Source: Geminicoccus harenae
GTDB taxonomy: Bacteria > Pseudomonadota > Alphaproteobacteria > Geminicoccales > Geminicoccaceae
DNA length: 64,000 nt
Direction: 5' to 3'
Assembly (NCBI RefSeq): GCF_019800005.1
Contig: NZ_JABGCL010000015.1
Coordinates: 1 to 64,000 of the forward strand
In this document: piece by piece, positions 15,954 to 24,869 of the stretch
Position numbering within the stretch: the stretch's first letter is position 1
How the letters are laid out: each line of letters opens with the position of its first letter
The notes under the pieces: generated by a model
Database searches by the model: none
Told to the model about the DNA's origin: nothing
The model's input: the letters and a program-made list of their open reading frames with translations, nothing else
Position numbers and translations under genes: made by a program

Positions 15954-17546
15954 TTGAACAATGCACCCAGTACCGCCGAAGCGCTGATCGAGGGCCTGAT
16001 CGCCTATGGCGTCGACACGGTGTTCGGCATTCCGGGCGTTCATACCCTCCAGCTCTACGATGCCATGGCGCGCGCGAAGATCCGCCATGTCGGCATCCGC
16101 CACGAGCAGGCCGGCGTGTTCATGGCGGACGGCTATGCGCGCGCCACCGGCAGGCCGGGCGTCGCCTGTCTGATCACCGGCCCCGGCCTGCTCAACGCCG
16201 CCACCGCGATCGGCCAGGCCTATTCGGACAGCGTGCCGGTGCTGGTGCTGACCACGCTGAACCCGATGGATGGCGGCGGCCTGAGCCGCGGCCGGCTGCA
16301 CGAGATCGGCGACCAGCGCGCCACGGTGGCGCCGATCACCCGGCTGACCCGGACGATCCACGCACCCGAGGAGGTCGACGAGGCGCTGGCCGCCTGCTTT
16401 CGCCATTTCACCCTGGAGCGCCCGCGCCCGATCGTCCTGCAGGTGCCGCTCGATGTGGCCGAGCGCCGGGGCGGGCTGGCGCCGACCGCCCGCCGGCCGG
16501 CGGCCCGCCCGCATCCCGATCCGGCCCAGGTGCAGGAGGCCGCGGCCCTGATCGCTGGGGCGCGGCGGCCGATCGCGATCTTCGGCGGCGGCTGCGTCGA
16601 TGCGGCGCCGGCTGCGCTGCGTTTCGTCGAGAGGACCGGTGCGATCGCGTTCACCACGATCGCCGGCAAGGGTGTGCTGCCCCAGGACCACCCGAGCAAT
16701 GCCGGCGCGCTCCTGACCTCCAAGGAGATCCACGCGCTGCTGGGCAAGGCGGACGTGCTGATCGCGATCGGCACCGAGCTCGCCGAGAACGACATCTGGG
16801 CCGACCGGCTGGAGATCCCGGGCAAGATCATCCGGATCGACCTGGACCCGGACCAGCTCGACCGCGACTTCCCGGCCGAGATCGCGATCCTGGCCGATGC
16901 CGGCGCCACCATGACCGCACTGGCCCAGGCCCTGCCGGACCCGCGCCCGGCACCCGCCCAGCTCGTGGCGGGCCTGCGTGAGGCGCACCGCGCCGCGGCC
17001 ACGCCGCTGGAACGCAAGCACGAGCGGGTCCTGAGCGCGCTGCGCGCCGCCCTGCCCGAGGACGGCATGGTGTTCAGCGACATGACGATGATCGCCTACA
17101 GCGGCAACAGCCGCTATCCGACCAGCCGGCCGCGCACTTGGTTTCACCCGGCCGGCTTCGGCACGCTGGGCTACGCCCTGCCGGCCGCGATCGGCGCCAG
17201 GCTCGCCTGCCCCGGCACGCCGGTGGTGGCGCTGATCGGCGATGGCGGCATCCAGTTTACCCTGGCCGAGCTCGGCACCGCGCGTGAGCAGAACCTCGCT
17301 CTGCCGATCCTGCTCTGGAACAACCGCTCGCTCGGCCAGATCGCCCTCGGCATGCGCCAGCGCGGGATCGAGGAGCTGGCGGTGCATCCCTTCACCCCGG
17401 ACTTCGCCGCGATCGCCGCCGCCTATGGCTGCGGCCACGTCCGCCCGGGCTCGGGTGCTGAGCTGACCGCTGCCCTGACCAGTGCCTTCACCGCCAGCGG
17501 CCCCACCGTGATCGAGGTGAACCAGGACGATTCCTGGCTGGGCTAG
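15954..17546 (+). CDS. aruI: ThDP-dependent decarboxylase, AruI-like (5-guanidino-2-oxopentanoate decarboxylase)
   Basis: This 530-aa protein has the three-domain acetolactate synthase-type fold. The activating glutamate is in RHEQAGVFMADGYARATG (about residues 46-63), and the ThDP/Mg motif is GDGGIQFTLAELG ... NNRS (about 428-460). The RGRLHEIGDQ segment near residue 116 is typical of AruI, which decarboxylates 2-ketoarginine to 4-guanidinobutanal in arginine transaminase catabolism. The TTG start at 15954 has GGAAGGA eight bases upstream. Partner genes (aruH) are not nearby, so the substrate is a family-based inference; related 2-oxo-acid decarboxylases remain possible. Confidence 0.78.
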   Translation: MNNAPSTAEALIEGLIAYGVDTVFGIPGVHTLQLYDAMARAKIRHVGIRHEQAGVFMADGYARATGRPGVACLITGPGLLNAATAIGQAYSDSVPVLVLTTLNPMDGGGLSRGRLHEIGDQRATVAPITRLTRTIHAPEEVDEALAACFRHFTLERPRPIVLQVPLDVAERRGGLAPTARRPAARPHPDPAQVQEAAALIAGARRPIAIFGGGCVDAAPAALRFVERTGAIAFTTIAGKGVLPQDHPSNAGALLTSKEIHALLGKADVLIAIGTELAENDIWADRLEIPGKIIRIDLDPDQLDRDFPAEIAILADAGATMTALAQALPDPRPAPAQLVAGLREAHRAAATPLERKHERVLSALRAALPEDGMVFSDMTMIAYSGNSRYPTSRPRTWFHPAGFGTLGYALPAAIGARLACPGTPVVALIGDGGIQFTLAELGTAREQNLALPILLWNNRSLGQIALGMRQRGIEELAVHPFTPDFAAIAAAYGCGHVRPGSGAELTAALTSAFTASGPTVIEVNQDDSWLG

Positions 17547-17680
17547 CCGCTCGTCGCACGCCCCCGGTGACGAAAGTCACAGCAAAGCCTTCCCCGACCG
17601 CCCATTAATCAGGCAGAATTACCGGAAATTCTGGGGTGGCGGAGATGGCGGGGAAAGTCGGGGGCGGAACGAGGCCGGGC
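17547..17680. other. Convergent intergenic region with two dyads
   Basis: The space between two convergent genes holds a GTGAC-N4-GTCAC palindrome (17567-17580) and the dyad CAGAATT-N6-AATTCTG (17614-17633). The second could form a weak hairpin between the convergent genes. Sixteen bases of it recur in opposite orientation at 48919-48934. Confidence 0.4.
17565..17582. promoter_or_regulatory. CRP/FNR-like palindrome, second copy
   Basis: GTGAC-GAAA-GTCAC (17567-17580) followed by A gives TGA-N6-TCACA. It is almost the same as the element at 85-102. It lies between convergent genes, where a promoter role is unlikely, which argues that the pair may be a dispersed repeat. Confidence 0.3.
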
Positions 17681-18685
17681 CTAGCGGAGCAGGCCCTGCC
17701 CGAAATACCAGTCCGCCGTCCGGCCAAGGCCCTCGCGCAGGTCGACGGTCGGCCGGTAGCCGACCAGGCGCTCGGCCTTGGCGCTGGTGAACGCCCGGGA
17801 CTTGGTGAAGAAGTCGGTGCGGCGGCGGTGCAGCGGCGGCTCGATGCCGAATGGTCGGCAGACCGCCTCGCAGGCCGCCGCCGCCAGCAGCAGCGGCCCG
17901 ATCGGCAGGCGCCCCTTGGGCGGCGGCACCTTCACCGCCTCGGCGGTCAGCGCCACCAGCTCGTTCAGCGTGGTGCAGCGAGCACCGGTCAGGATGAAGG
18001 TCTCGCCCAGCGCTGCGGGATGGGTGCCGAGCAGCACGATGCCGCGCGCCAGATCCTCGACGAAGGTCAGGTGGTAGAGGATCTCGCCCGAGCCGAACAT
18101 GCGGAACTTGCGCTCGCGGATGGTCCTGAACAGCTTGAGGAAGCGCGTGTCGCGCGGGCCATAGATCCCGGCCGGGCGGAAGCAGGCACCGGCCATGCCC
18201 TTCTGCAGGTAGGCCTGGAACAGCTTCTCCCCCTCGACCTTGCTCTCCTGGTAGACGTCGCCCGGTGCCAGCGGCGCGTTCTCGTCGGCCACGCCCGCGA
18301 CATCGCCATGCACGCCTACCGTGCTGCAGTGGACGACGCGGGCGCCGTTCTGCAGCGCCGCCTCGAACAGATGGCCGGTGCCGGTGACATTGACGTCGAA
18401 ATAGACCGAATCGGCGAAGCGCGCCTCGCGGTAGAGCGCGCCGATATGGTAGACATGGCTGGTACCTTCCACGGCCCGGTGGAGGCTGTCCCGATCGCGC
18501 AGATCGCCCTGGGCGAGTTCCACGCCGCGGGCGGCCAGTTCCTGCGCGGCGGGTGCCGCAGGGTCCCGCACCAGGGCCCGCACCGGCACGCCCTGGGCCT
18601 GCAGTTCCTTGGCCACGTACCAGCCTGTGAAGCCGGTGGCTCCGGTGACCAGGGCGCGGTTCGGCGTCCGGTTGGTTTCGGTCAT
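17681..18685 (-). CDS. Extended SDR / NAD-dependent epimerase-dehydratase
   Basis: The 334-aa protein is an extended short-chain dehydrogenase. The NAD(P) motif TGATGFTGWYVAKEL begins near residue 15 and the catalytic YQESK (YxxxK) is near residue 148. It resembles the dihydroflavonol-4-reductase/HpnA-type group, with GPRDTRFLKLFRTIRERKF and HLTFVEDLARGI typical of that group. The substrate is likely a nucleotide sugar or a cyclic alcohol, but the sequence does not say. The ATG at 18685 was chosen because the Rossmann motif follows directly. It is divergent from the glycan-type cassette at 19-24 kb. Confidence 0.85.
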   Translation of the reverse strand: MTETNRTPNRALVTGATGFTGWYVAKELQAQGVPVRALVRDPAAPAAQELAARGVELAQGDLRDRDSLHRAVEGTSHVYHIGALYREARFADSVYFDVNVTGTGHLFEAALQNGARVVHCSTVGVHGDVAGVADENAPLAPGDVYQESKVEGEKLFQAYLQKGMAGACFRPAGIYGPRDTRFLKLFRTIRERKFRMFGSGEILYHLTFVEDLARGIVLLGTHPAALGETFILTGARCTTLNELVALTAEAVKVPPPKGRLPIGPLLLAAAACEAVCRPFGIEPPLHRRRTDFFTKSRAFTSAKAERLVGYRPTVDLREGLGRTADWYFGQGLLR

Positions 18686-19031
18686 CGAGGCTGGCTCCTG
18701 CGGGATGGGCAAGGGGATGGGAGGCCGGGTGCGCCCGGCTGCTTGCTGCCCGCTAGGTACACGAGCCGACGGCGTGCGCAAACACGAGGCAGCAGCATCG
18801 GAGTGTGCATCACTTCTCGATGAGCTTCATCAAATCTTAGGGGGTTGTAGACTAGATGTTATTCACCTCAGCCGTGGGCTGGGTCCGGTGCTCGATCGGG
18901 AACCGGCCTTTCTAATGTGATGCGTTCGGGAAGGTTGGGCAGATGGGCCGGCCAGCATAATGCGAACATCGACTTGCAATGGCCTGTCGTATCCGTCACA
19001 TCCCTCGGCGGGATGCGGCCGGATACTGGAA
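18686..19031. other. Divergent intergenic region, AT-richer than surroundings
   Basis: No gene is seen. Positions 18800-18930 are visibly AT-richer than flanking coding DNA and presumably hold promoters for the divergent SDR and the cassette at 19032-24116. GGAAC (18899-18903) and CGTT (18923-18926) are present, but their 19-bp spacing is too long for an EcfG promoter. Confidence 0.4.
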
Positions 19032-19877
19032 ATGTCGGACAGGACGACCAATGCTGACGAGCGGGACGAAGGCTCGCTGGCCGCGATGCCGGCCGGCGCG
19101 GTCCGCCGCGTCCTGGTCGATGCCCATGTGCATCTCTACCCGTGCTTCGACCGGGGAGCCTTCCTGCAGGCGGCGGCGGATCATGCGCGGGCAGCGGGTG
19201 CGGCACTGCCCTGGCTCCTGTTCACCGAGACCGCCCGCGACTTCGCCTACCAAGCACTGGCCGAGGATCCCCCGGCCGGCTGGACGGCCGAACGCCATCC
19301 GGACGGCCGGACCATCACGCTCACCGGCACCGCCGGCCAGCAGGTCATGATCACGGCCGGGCGGCAGATCCAGACCGCCGAAGGGCTGGAGCTGCTGGCA
19401 CTCGGCAGCGACGAGGTGATCCCCGACGGCACCCCGCTCCAGGACGCCTTCCGACTGGCGCTGGCGGCGCAGGCCCTGCCGGTCATACCCTGGGGCTTCG
19501 GCAAATGGGTCGGGCGGCGCGGCCGCGTGCTGGCGGCATTCCTGGCCAGTCCCGATGCCCACCACCTGTTCCTGGGCGACAATGGCGGCCGGCCCTGGTT
19601 CTGGCCGACGCCGCTTGTGTTCCCCAAGGTCGACGCCGCCGGCCGGCGTGTCCTACCCGGGAGCGACCCACTGCCGTTTCCCACCCATCAGGCCCGTGCG
19701 GGCAGCTATGGACTCGTCATGGAGATACCGGTCGATCATGACCGGCCATTTGAGCAACTCGTGTCGCGTTTGATCAACAAGAGCTTTCCCGCATCGCGCT
19801 TCGGCCGGCTGGCCGGTGGCCTGACATTCCTACGCGACCAGGCGGCGATGCAGATGATCAAGAGGACTCGCCGATGA
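19032..19877 (+). CDS. Putative metal-dependent hydrolase of the amidohydrolase/PHP type
   Basis: The 281-aa protein opens with VLVDAHVHLYPCFD; its HVH at residues 32-34 is the N-terminal metal ligand pair of amidohydrolase/TIM-barrel enzymes. Later HHLFLGDNGGRPW and a conserved WGFGKWVGRRG segment could carry further ligands. I do not recognise a specific family. It is the first gene of a cassette with GT4, AsnB and an FAD enzyme, and overlaps the GT4 start by 4 bp. The ATG at 19032 is preceded by GGA; a start 24 codons upstream (18960) is possible. The function is unknown; deacylation or removal of a leaving group from a glycan precursor would fit. Confidence 0.6.
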   Translation: MSDRTTNADERDEGSLAAMPAGAVRRVLVDAHVHLYPCFDRGAFLQAAADHARAAGAALPWLLFTETARDFAYQALAEDPPAGWTAERHPDGRTITLTGTAGQQVMITAGRQIQTAEGLELLALGSDEVIPDGTPLQDAFRLALAAQALPVIPWGFGKWVGRRGRVLAAFLASPDAHHLFLGDNGGRPWFWPTPLVFPKVDAAGRRVLPGSDPLPFPTHQARAGSYGLVMEIPVDHDRPFEQLVSRLINKSFPASRFGRLAGGLTFLRDQAAMQMIKRTRR

Positions 19878-21094
19878 TTCGTCCGCGAGCGCTCGTGGTA
19901 GCGCCTCAGCCATTTTTCACGCCCCGCGGCACGCCCTTTTCGGTATATTACCGCACCCTGGTGACCGCCGAGGAAGGCTTCGACGTCGACTTGCTGTGCT
20001 ATGGTCGCGGCGAGGATGTCGATCTGCCCAATGTGCGCATCTACCGGATCCCGGAGATGGCGTTCCTCGGCCCGGTCAAGATCGGCCCCTCGCCGCTGAA
20101 ATTGTTCTTCGACGTGTTCATGGTGCTGTGGACGCTGTTCTTCCTGTGCACCCGCCGCTACCAGTTCGTGCATGCCCACGAGGAGAGCGTATTTTTTCTG
20201 CGCTTCCTCAAGCCGCTGTTCGGCTTCCGGCTGATCTACGACATGCATTCGAGCCTGCCCGAGCAGCTCCGCAACTACAAGTTCACCGAATCGCGCACGA
20301 TCATCGGCATCTTCGAGTGGCTGGAGCGCACCTGCCTGAAGAACGCCGACGCGGTGATCACCATCTGTCCGGAGCTCGCGCGCTACGCCGAGCCGCTGGT
20401 GCCCGAGCGCGGCCGGCACGTGCTGATCGAGAACTCGATCTTCGACCCGGTGCGCCTCGCCGGTGCAAGGGAAGAGCGGGCGCGCCCGGAACTGGTTCCC
20501 TTGCCCGAGGACCGCAGGCTCGTGGTCTATGCCGGGACGCTGGAGGCCTATCAGGGCATCGAGATCCTCCTGGGCGGCTTCGCCCGGGCCTTCCCGAGGG
20601 TGCCGGACGCGCTGCTCCTGATCGTGGGCGGCACGCCGGACCAGGTGGCCGCCTATCAGGAGATGGCGGCCGAGTTCGGGATCGGTGATCAGGTGGCGTT
20701 CACCGGCCGGGTGCCGCAGGCGACGGCGAAGGAATATATCCGCCGCGCGCATGTGCTCGTGTCGCCGCGCAGTGCCGGGATCAACACGCCGCTCAAGATC
20801 TACGAGCAGCTCGCCAGCGGCGTGCCTCTGGTCGCGACCAACATCCTCTCGCACACCCAGGTCCTGGACGAGAGCGTGTGCTTCCTGACCGAGCCGGAGC
20901 CTGCCGCGTTCGGCGAGGCGCTGGTCACCGCGATTGCCGACGAGGAGGCCAGGGCCAGCGTGACCGAAGGGGCCAGGCGCCGCTATGCCGACGTCTACAG
21001 CCGCCCGGTCTACGTGGCGAAGATGCGCCGCGTCCTCGACATGGTCTGCCCGGAGCGAAGCAGAGCGGTATGTGTGGAATCGCGGGCGTCCTGA
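19874..21094 (+). CDS. Glycosyltransferase family 4 protein
   Basis: The 406-aa protein is a GT-B fold retaining glycosyltransferase. The N-terminal acceptor domain begins ALVVAPQPFFTPRGTPFSVY. The donor-binding C-terminal half has VVYAGTLEAYQGIEILLGGF and SAGINTPLKIYEQLASGVPLV (near residue 305), the GT4 nucleotide-sugar region. Hydrophobic residues at about 75-95 may attach it to the inner membrane. Its ATG overlaps the previous stop by 4 bp and its 3' end overlaps asnB by 25 bp. The sugar transferred is unknown. Confidence 0.9.
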   Translation: MIRPRALVVAPQPFFTPRGTPFSVYYRTLVTAEEGFDVDLLCYGRGEDVDLPNVRIYRIPEMAFLGPVKIGPSPLKLFFDVFMVLWTLFFLCTRRYQFVHAHEESVFFLRFLKPLFGFRLIYDMHSSLPEQLRNYKFTESRTIIGIFEWLERTCLKNADAVITICPELARYAEPLVPERGRHVLIENSIFDPVRLAGAREERARPELVPLPEDRRLVVYAGTLEAYQGIEILLGGFARAFPRVPDALLLIVGGTPDQVAAYQEMAAEFGIGDQVAFTGRVPQATAKEYIRRAHVLVSPRSAGINTPLKIYEQLASGVPLVATNILSHTQVLDESVCFLTEPEPAAFGEALVTAIADEEARASVTEGARRRYADVYSRPVYVAKMRRVLDMVCPERSRAVCVESRAS

Positions 21095-22953
21095 CCCTGC
21101 CGGGCGGAGAGCGCCCGGATCCTTCCCTGCTCGCCCGGATGACCGACACGATCCTGCACCGCGGGCCGGACGGCCGGGGGCATCATGTCGACCCGCCGGT
21201 GCTGATGGGCATGCGCCGCCTGTCGATCATCGACGTGGCCGGCGGCGACCAGCCGATTGGCAACGAGGACGGCAGCGTCCAGGTCGTGTTCAACGGCGAG
21301 ATCTACAATTACCGCGAGCTGCGCGCGGAGCTGGAGCGGCAGGGCCACCGGTTCCGCACCGCCTCCGACACCGAGGTGCTGGTCCATCTCTACGAGCAGC
21401 ACGGCGACGCCTTCCCGAGCTACCTGAACGGGATGTTCGCCTTCGCGCTCCACGACCGGACGCGGCAGCGTGTGCTGCTGGCTCGCGACCAGATCGGCAT
21501 CAAGCCCCTGTTCGTGGCGAGGCTCCCGGGCCAGCTGGTGTTCGGCTCAGAGATCAAGGCGCTCTTGGCCAGCGGCCTCGTCCCGCGCGAGCTTGACCAC
21601 GATGCGCTGGCCGAGTTCATGAGCTGGGAATACGTGCCGGCACCGCGCACCCTGTTCCGGGCGGTGCGCAAGCTGGAGCCGGGCTGCACGCTCGCCGTCG
21701 ACCTGCGCAGCGGTGAGATCGTCGAGCGGCGCTTCTTCGACCTGCCGCCGGCCGATGCCGTGGAGCATCGCAGCGAGGCCGAGTGGGCGGACCGGCTCGA
21801 TGTCGTGCTCGGGCAGGCGGTACGCCGGCAGATGGTGGCCGACGTGCCGCTCGGCGCGCTCCTGTCCGGCGGCGTCGACAGCTCGATGGTCGTAGCCAAG
21901 ATGGGGCGGGACGCGCTGACCTTCTCGATCGGCTTCGACGATGCCTCCTATGACGAGCTGCCGCACGCGCGGCGGGTCGCAGAGGCGTTGGGCGTGCGCC
22001 ACGAGGTCGAGGTCATCCGGCCGGACGTGCGCACGCTGTTCGACCATCTCATGCAGTTCATGGACGACCCGATCGCGGACTTCTCGATCTTCCCGACCTA
22101 TCTGGTCTCCCGCCTGGCGCGCCGGCATGTGACCGTGGCGCTCAGCGGCGATGGCGGCGATGAGCTGTTCGGCGGCTACGACACCTATGTGGCCCAGGGC
22201 ATGGCGAGGCGCTGGCAGCGCCTGCCGGCCGCACTGCGCAGCGGCGTGGTGGCGCCGATCCTGGACCGCATCCCGCCGCGCCCGCAGAAGAAGGGGCTGA
22301 TCAACAAGGCCAAGCGCTTCGTGGAGGGGGCCAGGCTCGACCCGGCGCTGGGCCATGCCCGCTGGCGGCTGTTCCTGGAGAGCGCCCTGCGGTCCCGCCT
22401 GTTCACCGGCGCGATGGCGGAGCGGCAGACCCAGCAGCCCGAGGCCCACATCCATCGCTACATGGAAGAGGCCGAGGGCCGCGACCCGGTCGATCGTGCG
22501 CTGCATGTCGACATGAAGTCCTATCTGGTCGACAACTGCCTGGTGAAGGTCGACCGGATGTCGATGGCCTGCTCGCTCGAGGTGCGGGTGCCGCTGCTCG
22601 ACCTCGAAGTGGTCGACCTGGCCTTCCGGATGCCGTCCTCGCTCAAGCTCCGCGACGGCGCGACCAAGCCGCTGCTCAAGGAGGTCACCGCCCGGCACGT
22701 GCCGCGCGAGAGCGTGTACCGGACCAAGCAGGGCTTCTCCATCCCGATCAAGCACTGGCTGAACGACACGTTCCGCGAGCTCACCGACGAGCTGCTCGCA
22801 CCGGAGCGGCTGCACGCCGACGGGCTGTTCCAGGCCGGGACGGTCGAGGCGCTCCTGGCCGAGCACCGGGCGAACCGCGCCAACCACAGCCACATCATCT
22901 GGGCGATGCTGGTCTTCCAGGACTGGCAGCGCCGCTGGGGTGTCAGCCTTTGA
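21070..22953 (+). CDS. asnB: Asparagine synthase (glutamine-hydrolysing), class II amidotransferase
   Basis: The 627-aa protein begins MCGIAGV, so Cys2 (Cys1 after Met removal) is the glutaminase nucleophile. The class II amidotransferase domain spans about 1-190 (LHRGPDGRGHH, NGEIYNYRELR). The synthetase domain has the ATP pyrophosphatase loop LLSGGVDSSMV near residue 275 and LSGDGGDELFGGYDTY near 360. Free-standing asparagine synthetase is about 550-630 aa, so the length is normal. Because it is locked into a cassette with a GT4 enzyme, an amide transfer to a sugar acid or other carboxylate is as plausible as asparagine supply. The next gene's TTG start overlaps its stop. Confidence 0.88.
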   Translation: MCGIAGVLTLPGGERPDPSLLARMTDTILHRGPDGRGHHVDPPVLMGMRRLSIIDVAGGDQPIGNEDGSVQVVFNGEIYNYRELRAELERQGHRFRTASDTEVLVHLYEQHGDAFPSYLNGMFAFALHDRTRQRVLLARDQIGIKPLFVARLPGQLVFGSEIKALLASGLVPRELDHDALAEFMSWEYVPAPRTLFRAVRKLEPGCTLAVDLRSGEIVERRFFDLPPADAVEHRSEAEWADRLDVVLGQAVRRQMVADVPLGALLSGGVDSSMVVAKMGRDALTFSIGFDDASYDELPHARRVAEALGVRHEVEVIRPDVRTLFDHLMQFMDDPIADFSIFPTYLVSRLARRHVTVALSGDGGDELFGGYDTYVAQGMARRWQRLPAALRSGVVAPILDRIPPRPQKKGLINKAKRFVEGARLDPALGHARWRLFLESALRSRLFTGAMAERQTQQPEAHIHRYMEEAEGRDPVDRALHVDMKSYLVDNCLVKVDRMSMACSLEVRVPLLDLEVVDLAFRMPSSLKLRDGATKPLLKEVTARHVPRESVYRTKQGFSIPIKHWLNDTFRELTDELLAPERLHADGLFQAGTVEALLAEHRANRANHSHIIWAMLVFQDWQRRWGVSL

Positions 22954-24116
22954 GCCTTGACAGCGGAGAGCGCTTCGACCTCGCGGTGATCGGCGGCGGG
23001 GTGGCCGGGCTGTGCCTCGCCTATGAGGCGGCGCGGGCCGGGCGGCGGGTGGTGCTCCTGGAGCGGGAGGCGACACTCGCCGCGCGCACCTCCGCCAACT
23101 GGTTCCGCATCCTGCATGGCGGGCTGCGCTACCTGCAGACCCTGGACCTGGTCCGGCACCGCGAATCGGTCCTGGCCCGGCGGGAATGGCTGCGCGATTT
23201 TCCGGACCTGATCGAGCCCCTGCCCTGCCTGATGCCGCTGGCCGGCCGCGGGCTGAAGCGACCATGGGCATTCCGGGCGGCCCTCGCCCTGGACGCGGCG
23301 CTGGCGCGCGGGCGCAACCGCGGCCTCCGTCCCGACCGGCACCTGGCCGCCGGCCGGGTGCTGACGGCAGCAGACGTGCGCCGCCTCCTGCCCCCGCTCG
23401 GCGACCTGCCGGGCCTGGAGGGCGCGGCTCTCTGGCAAGATGCGGTGGCCCGCGATGCGCCGGCACTGGCAGCCGCCCTGGCCAGGCGGGCAGAGACTGC
23501 AGGCGCCGTGCTGCGGACCGGGGCCGCAGTGGCGGAGATCCTGGTCGAGCGCGGCCGCGCCGTGGGCGTGCGCACTGAAGACGGCGCCCGGGTCACGGCA
23601 GCAGCAGTGGTCAACGCCACCGGCCCCTGGAGCGACCTGACCCTCGGCCACCTGCCCTCCATCCGCCGTCGCGACCTGTTCCGGCCCTCGCTCGCCTTCA
23701 ACCTGGTGCTGGACCGCCCGGCTCCGTTCGACGGCGCGCTCGCTGTGCAGGCCAGCCGGCCGAACGCACCGATCCTGTTCGTGTACCCGTTGAACGGCCG
23801 GATCTTCGCCGGGACCTGGCACGCCCCCTGGCAGGACGGCCCGGACCAAGTGACACCACCAGCCGCCGCGATCTCGGCGTTCCTCGCCGATCTGGCCGAC
23901 GCCATGCCCTGGCTCGACCTGCGCGAGGACGCCATCCATGCCGTGCATGCCGGGCTGCTCCCGGTGAACCATCCAGGCTCGACCGACCTCACCGGCCGTC
24001 CACTGATCGTCGATCACGGCCGGGAAGGCGGCCCCGCCGGACTGCATTCCATCGCCGCGATCAAGTTCACGACCGCCCCCATGCTGGCACGCAAGATCCT
24101 GGCCCGGATGAGGTAA
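22950..24116 (+). CDS. FAD-dependent oxidoreductase, GlpD/DAO superfamily
   Basis: The 388-aa protein has an N-terminal Rossmann dinucleotide motif (DLAVIGGGVAGLCLAYEA, about residues 9-26), a GlpD-like segment RTSANWFRILHGGLRYLQ (about 47-64), and VVNATGPWSD in the second FAD contact. It resembles glycerol-3-phosphate dehydrogenase and related DAO-fold oxidases but is shorter than GlpD (about 500 aa) and lacks its C-terminal cap. The TTG start overlaps the asnB stop (TTGA). It closes the cassette; decayed insertion sequences begin about 270 bp beyond its stop. The substrate is unknown. Confidence 0.8.
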   Translation: MSLDSGERFDLAVIGGGVAGLCLAYEAARAGRRVVLLEREATLAARTSANWFRILHGGLRYLQTLDLVRHRESVLARREWLRDFPDLIEPLPCLMPLAGRGLKRPWAFRAALALDAALARGRNRGLRPDRHLAAGRVLTAADVRRLLPPLGDLPGLEGAALWQDAVARDAPALAAALARRAETAGAVLRTGAAVAEILVERGRAVGVRTEDGARVTAAAVVNATGPWSDLTLGHLPSIRRRDLFRPSLAFNLVLDRPAPFDGALAVQASRPNAPILFVYPLNGRIFAGTWHAPWQDGPDQVTPPAAAISAFLADLADAMPWLDLREDAIHAVHAGLLPVNHPGSTDLTGRPLIVDHGREGGPAGLHSIAAIKFTTAPMLARKILARMR

Positions 24117-24386
24117 CGGCTCCGGCCCCCGCCGGCAGAACATCCTGGCCGTTCGACCCACCGCCAGCGCTGCTTCGGCCAGAGGAACCTCCACTCGCCT
24201 GCATCCGTCACACCAACCCGATCATTCAGTCCGATCCGGACCGTGCGGTTTCCCGGCAGGCACCGATCATCTGACTGGGGCGAGAGGATGGCTGAAACAG
24301 CACAAGGTGGTGTGACGCCACGGCCTGCTGGGCAGCCTTCCCCCGGTGGCCACCGCTAACTGACCACTGGCAAAGCCGCTGAATGG
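24117..24386. other. Intergenic, nothing recognised
   Basis: This stretch between the FAD oxidoreductase and the IS5 remnant has no credible ORF, repeat or promoter that I can identify. It may include the eroded right end of the cassette or IS flank. Confidence 0.4.
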
Positions 24387-24866
24387 TCACGGGATGTGCC
24401 GCAGCATGATCCGGCTCATGGCAGCATGGGTCACCACACCGGATTCAGGCAGCCGCTCATAGTCCCGGGCAAGGCGACGTGAGCGGGGAGAGCTAGGCGA
24501 AGGTCCGCTCGATGCCCCATCATCCGCCCGCAGGTGGATGACCCGCTTCCCGAAGGGACGCCGGTCAGTAAGCCACCGAGGACGGCGCAGCGGGACGTAG
24601 AAGTCTGCCGGCTGCTTATCCAGCCAATAGCGCCACGCTTGGCGCTGGCGATGGAAGGGTATCTCTATGCGTCAGCCGCCCGCCTTCTCCAGCCACCTTG
24701 CAGATGGCCCGGTATAGGCACCATCTGTCCAGACCAGCTTCAAACGGCAGGGCTGCCATAGGTATCACCTCGACCATCTACCGTGCGCCCACCGTGTTGT
24801 GCAGGCTAACGGCGTGGATGTGCGCCAGGAGGATCAGGCCCGCATCCATCAGGATGTGTGGAGTGC
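24387..24866 (-). mobile_element. IS5-family transposase remnant (C-terminal part, decayed)
   Basis: Minus-strand reading recovers IS5/IS427-type pieces in order: HILMDAGLILLAHIHA, LVWTDGAYTGPSARWLEKAG, WGIERTFA, then RRLARDYERLPES and a C-terminus HAAMSRIMLRHIP. The pieces lie in different frames. A TAG stop sits where the family has Trp after ERTFA, and another stop follows EKAGG. At least two frameshifts are needed, so the gene is dead. The N-terminal third is missing, and its upstream edge abuts the IS3 remnant, which suggests that one element was inserted into or recombined with the other. Confidence 0.75.
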
Positions 24867-24869
24867 CTC

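Noticed and set aside
18899..18926. GGAAC...CGTT pair upstream of the glycan-like cassette
   Set aside because: The spacer is 19 bp, longer than the 16-17 bp of EcfG promoters, so I do not call a promoter.
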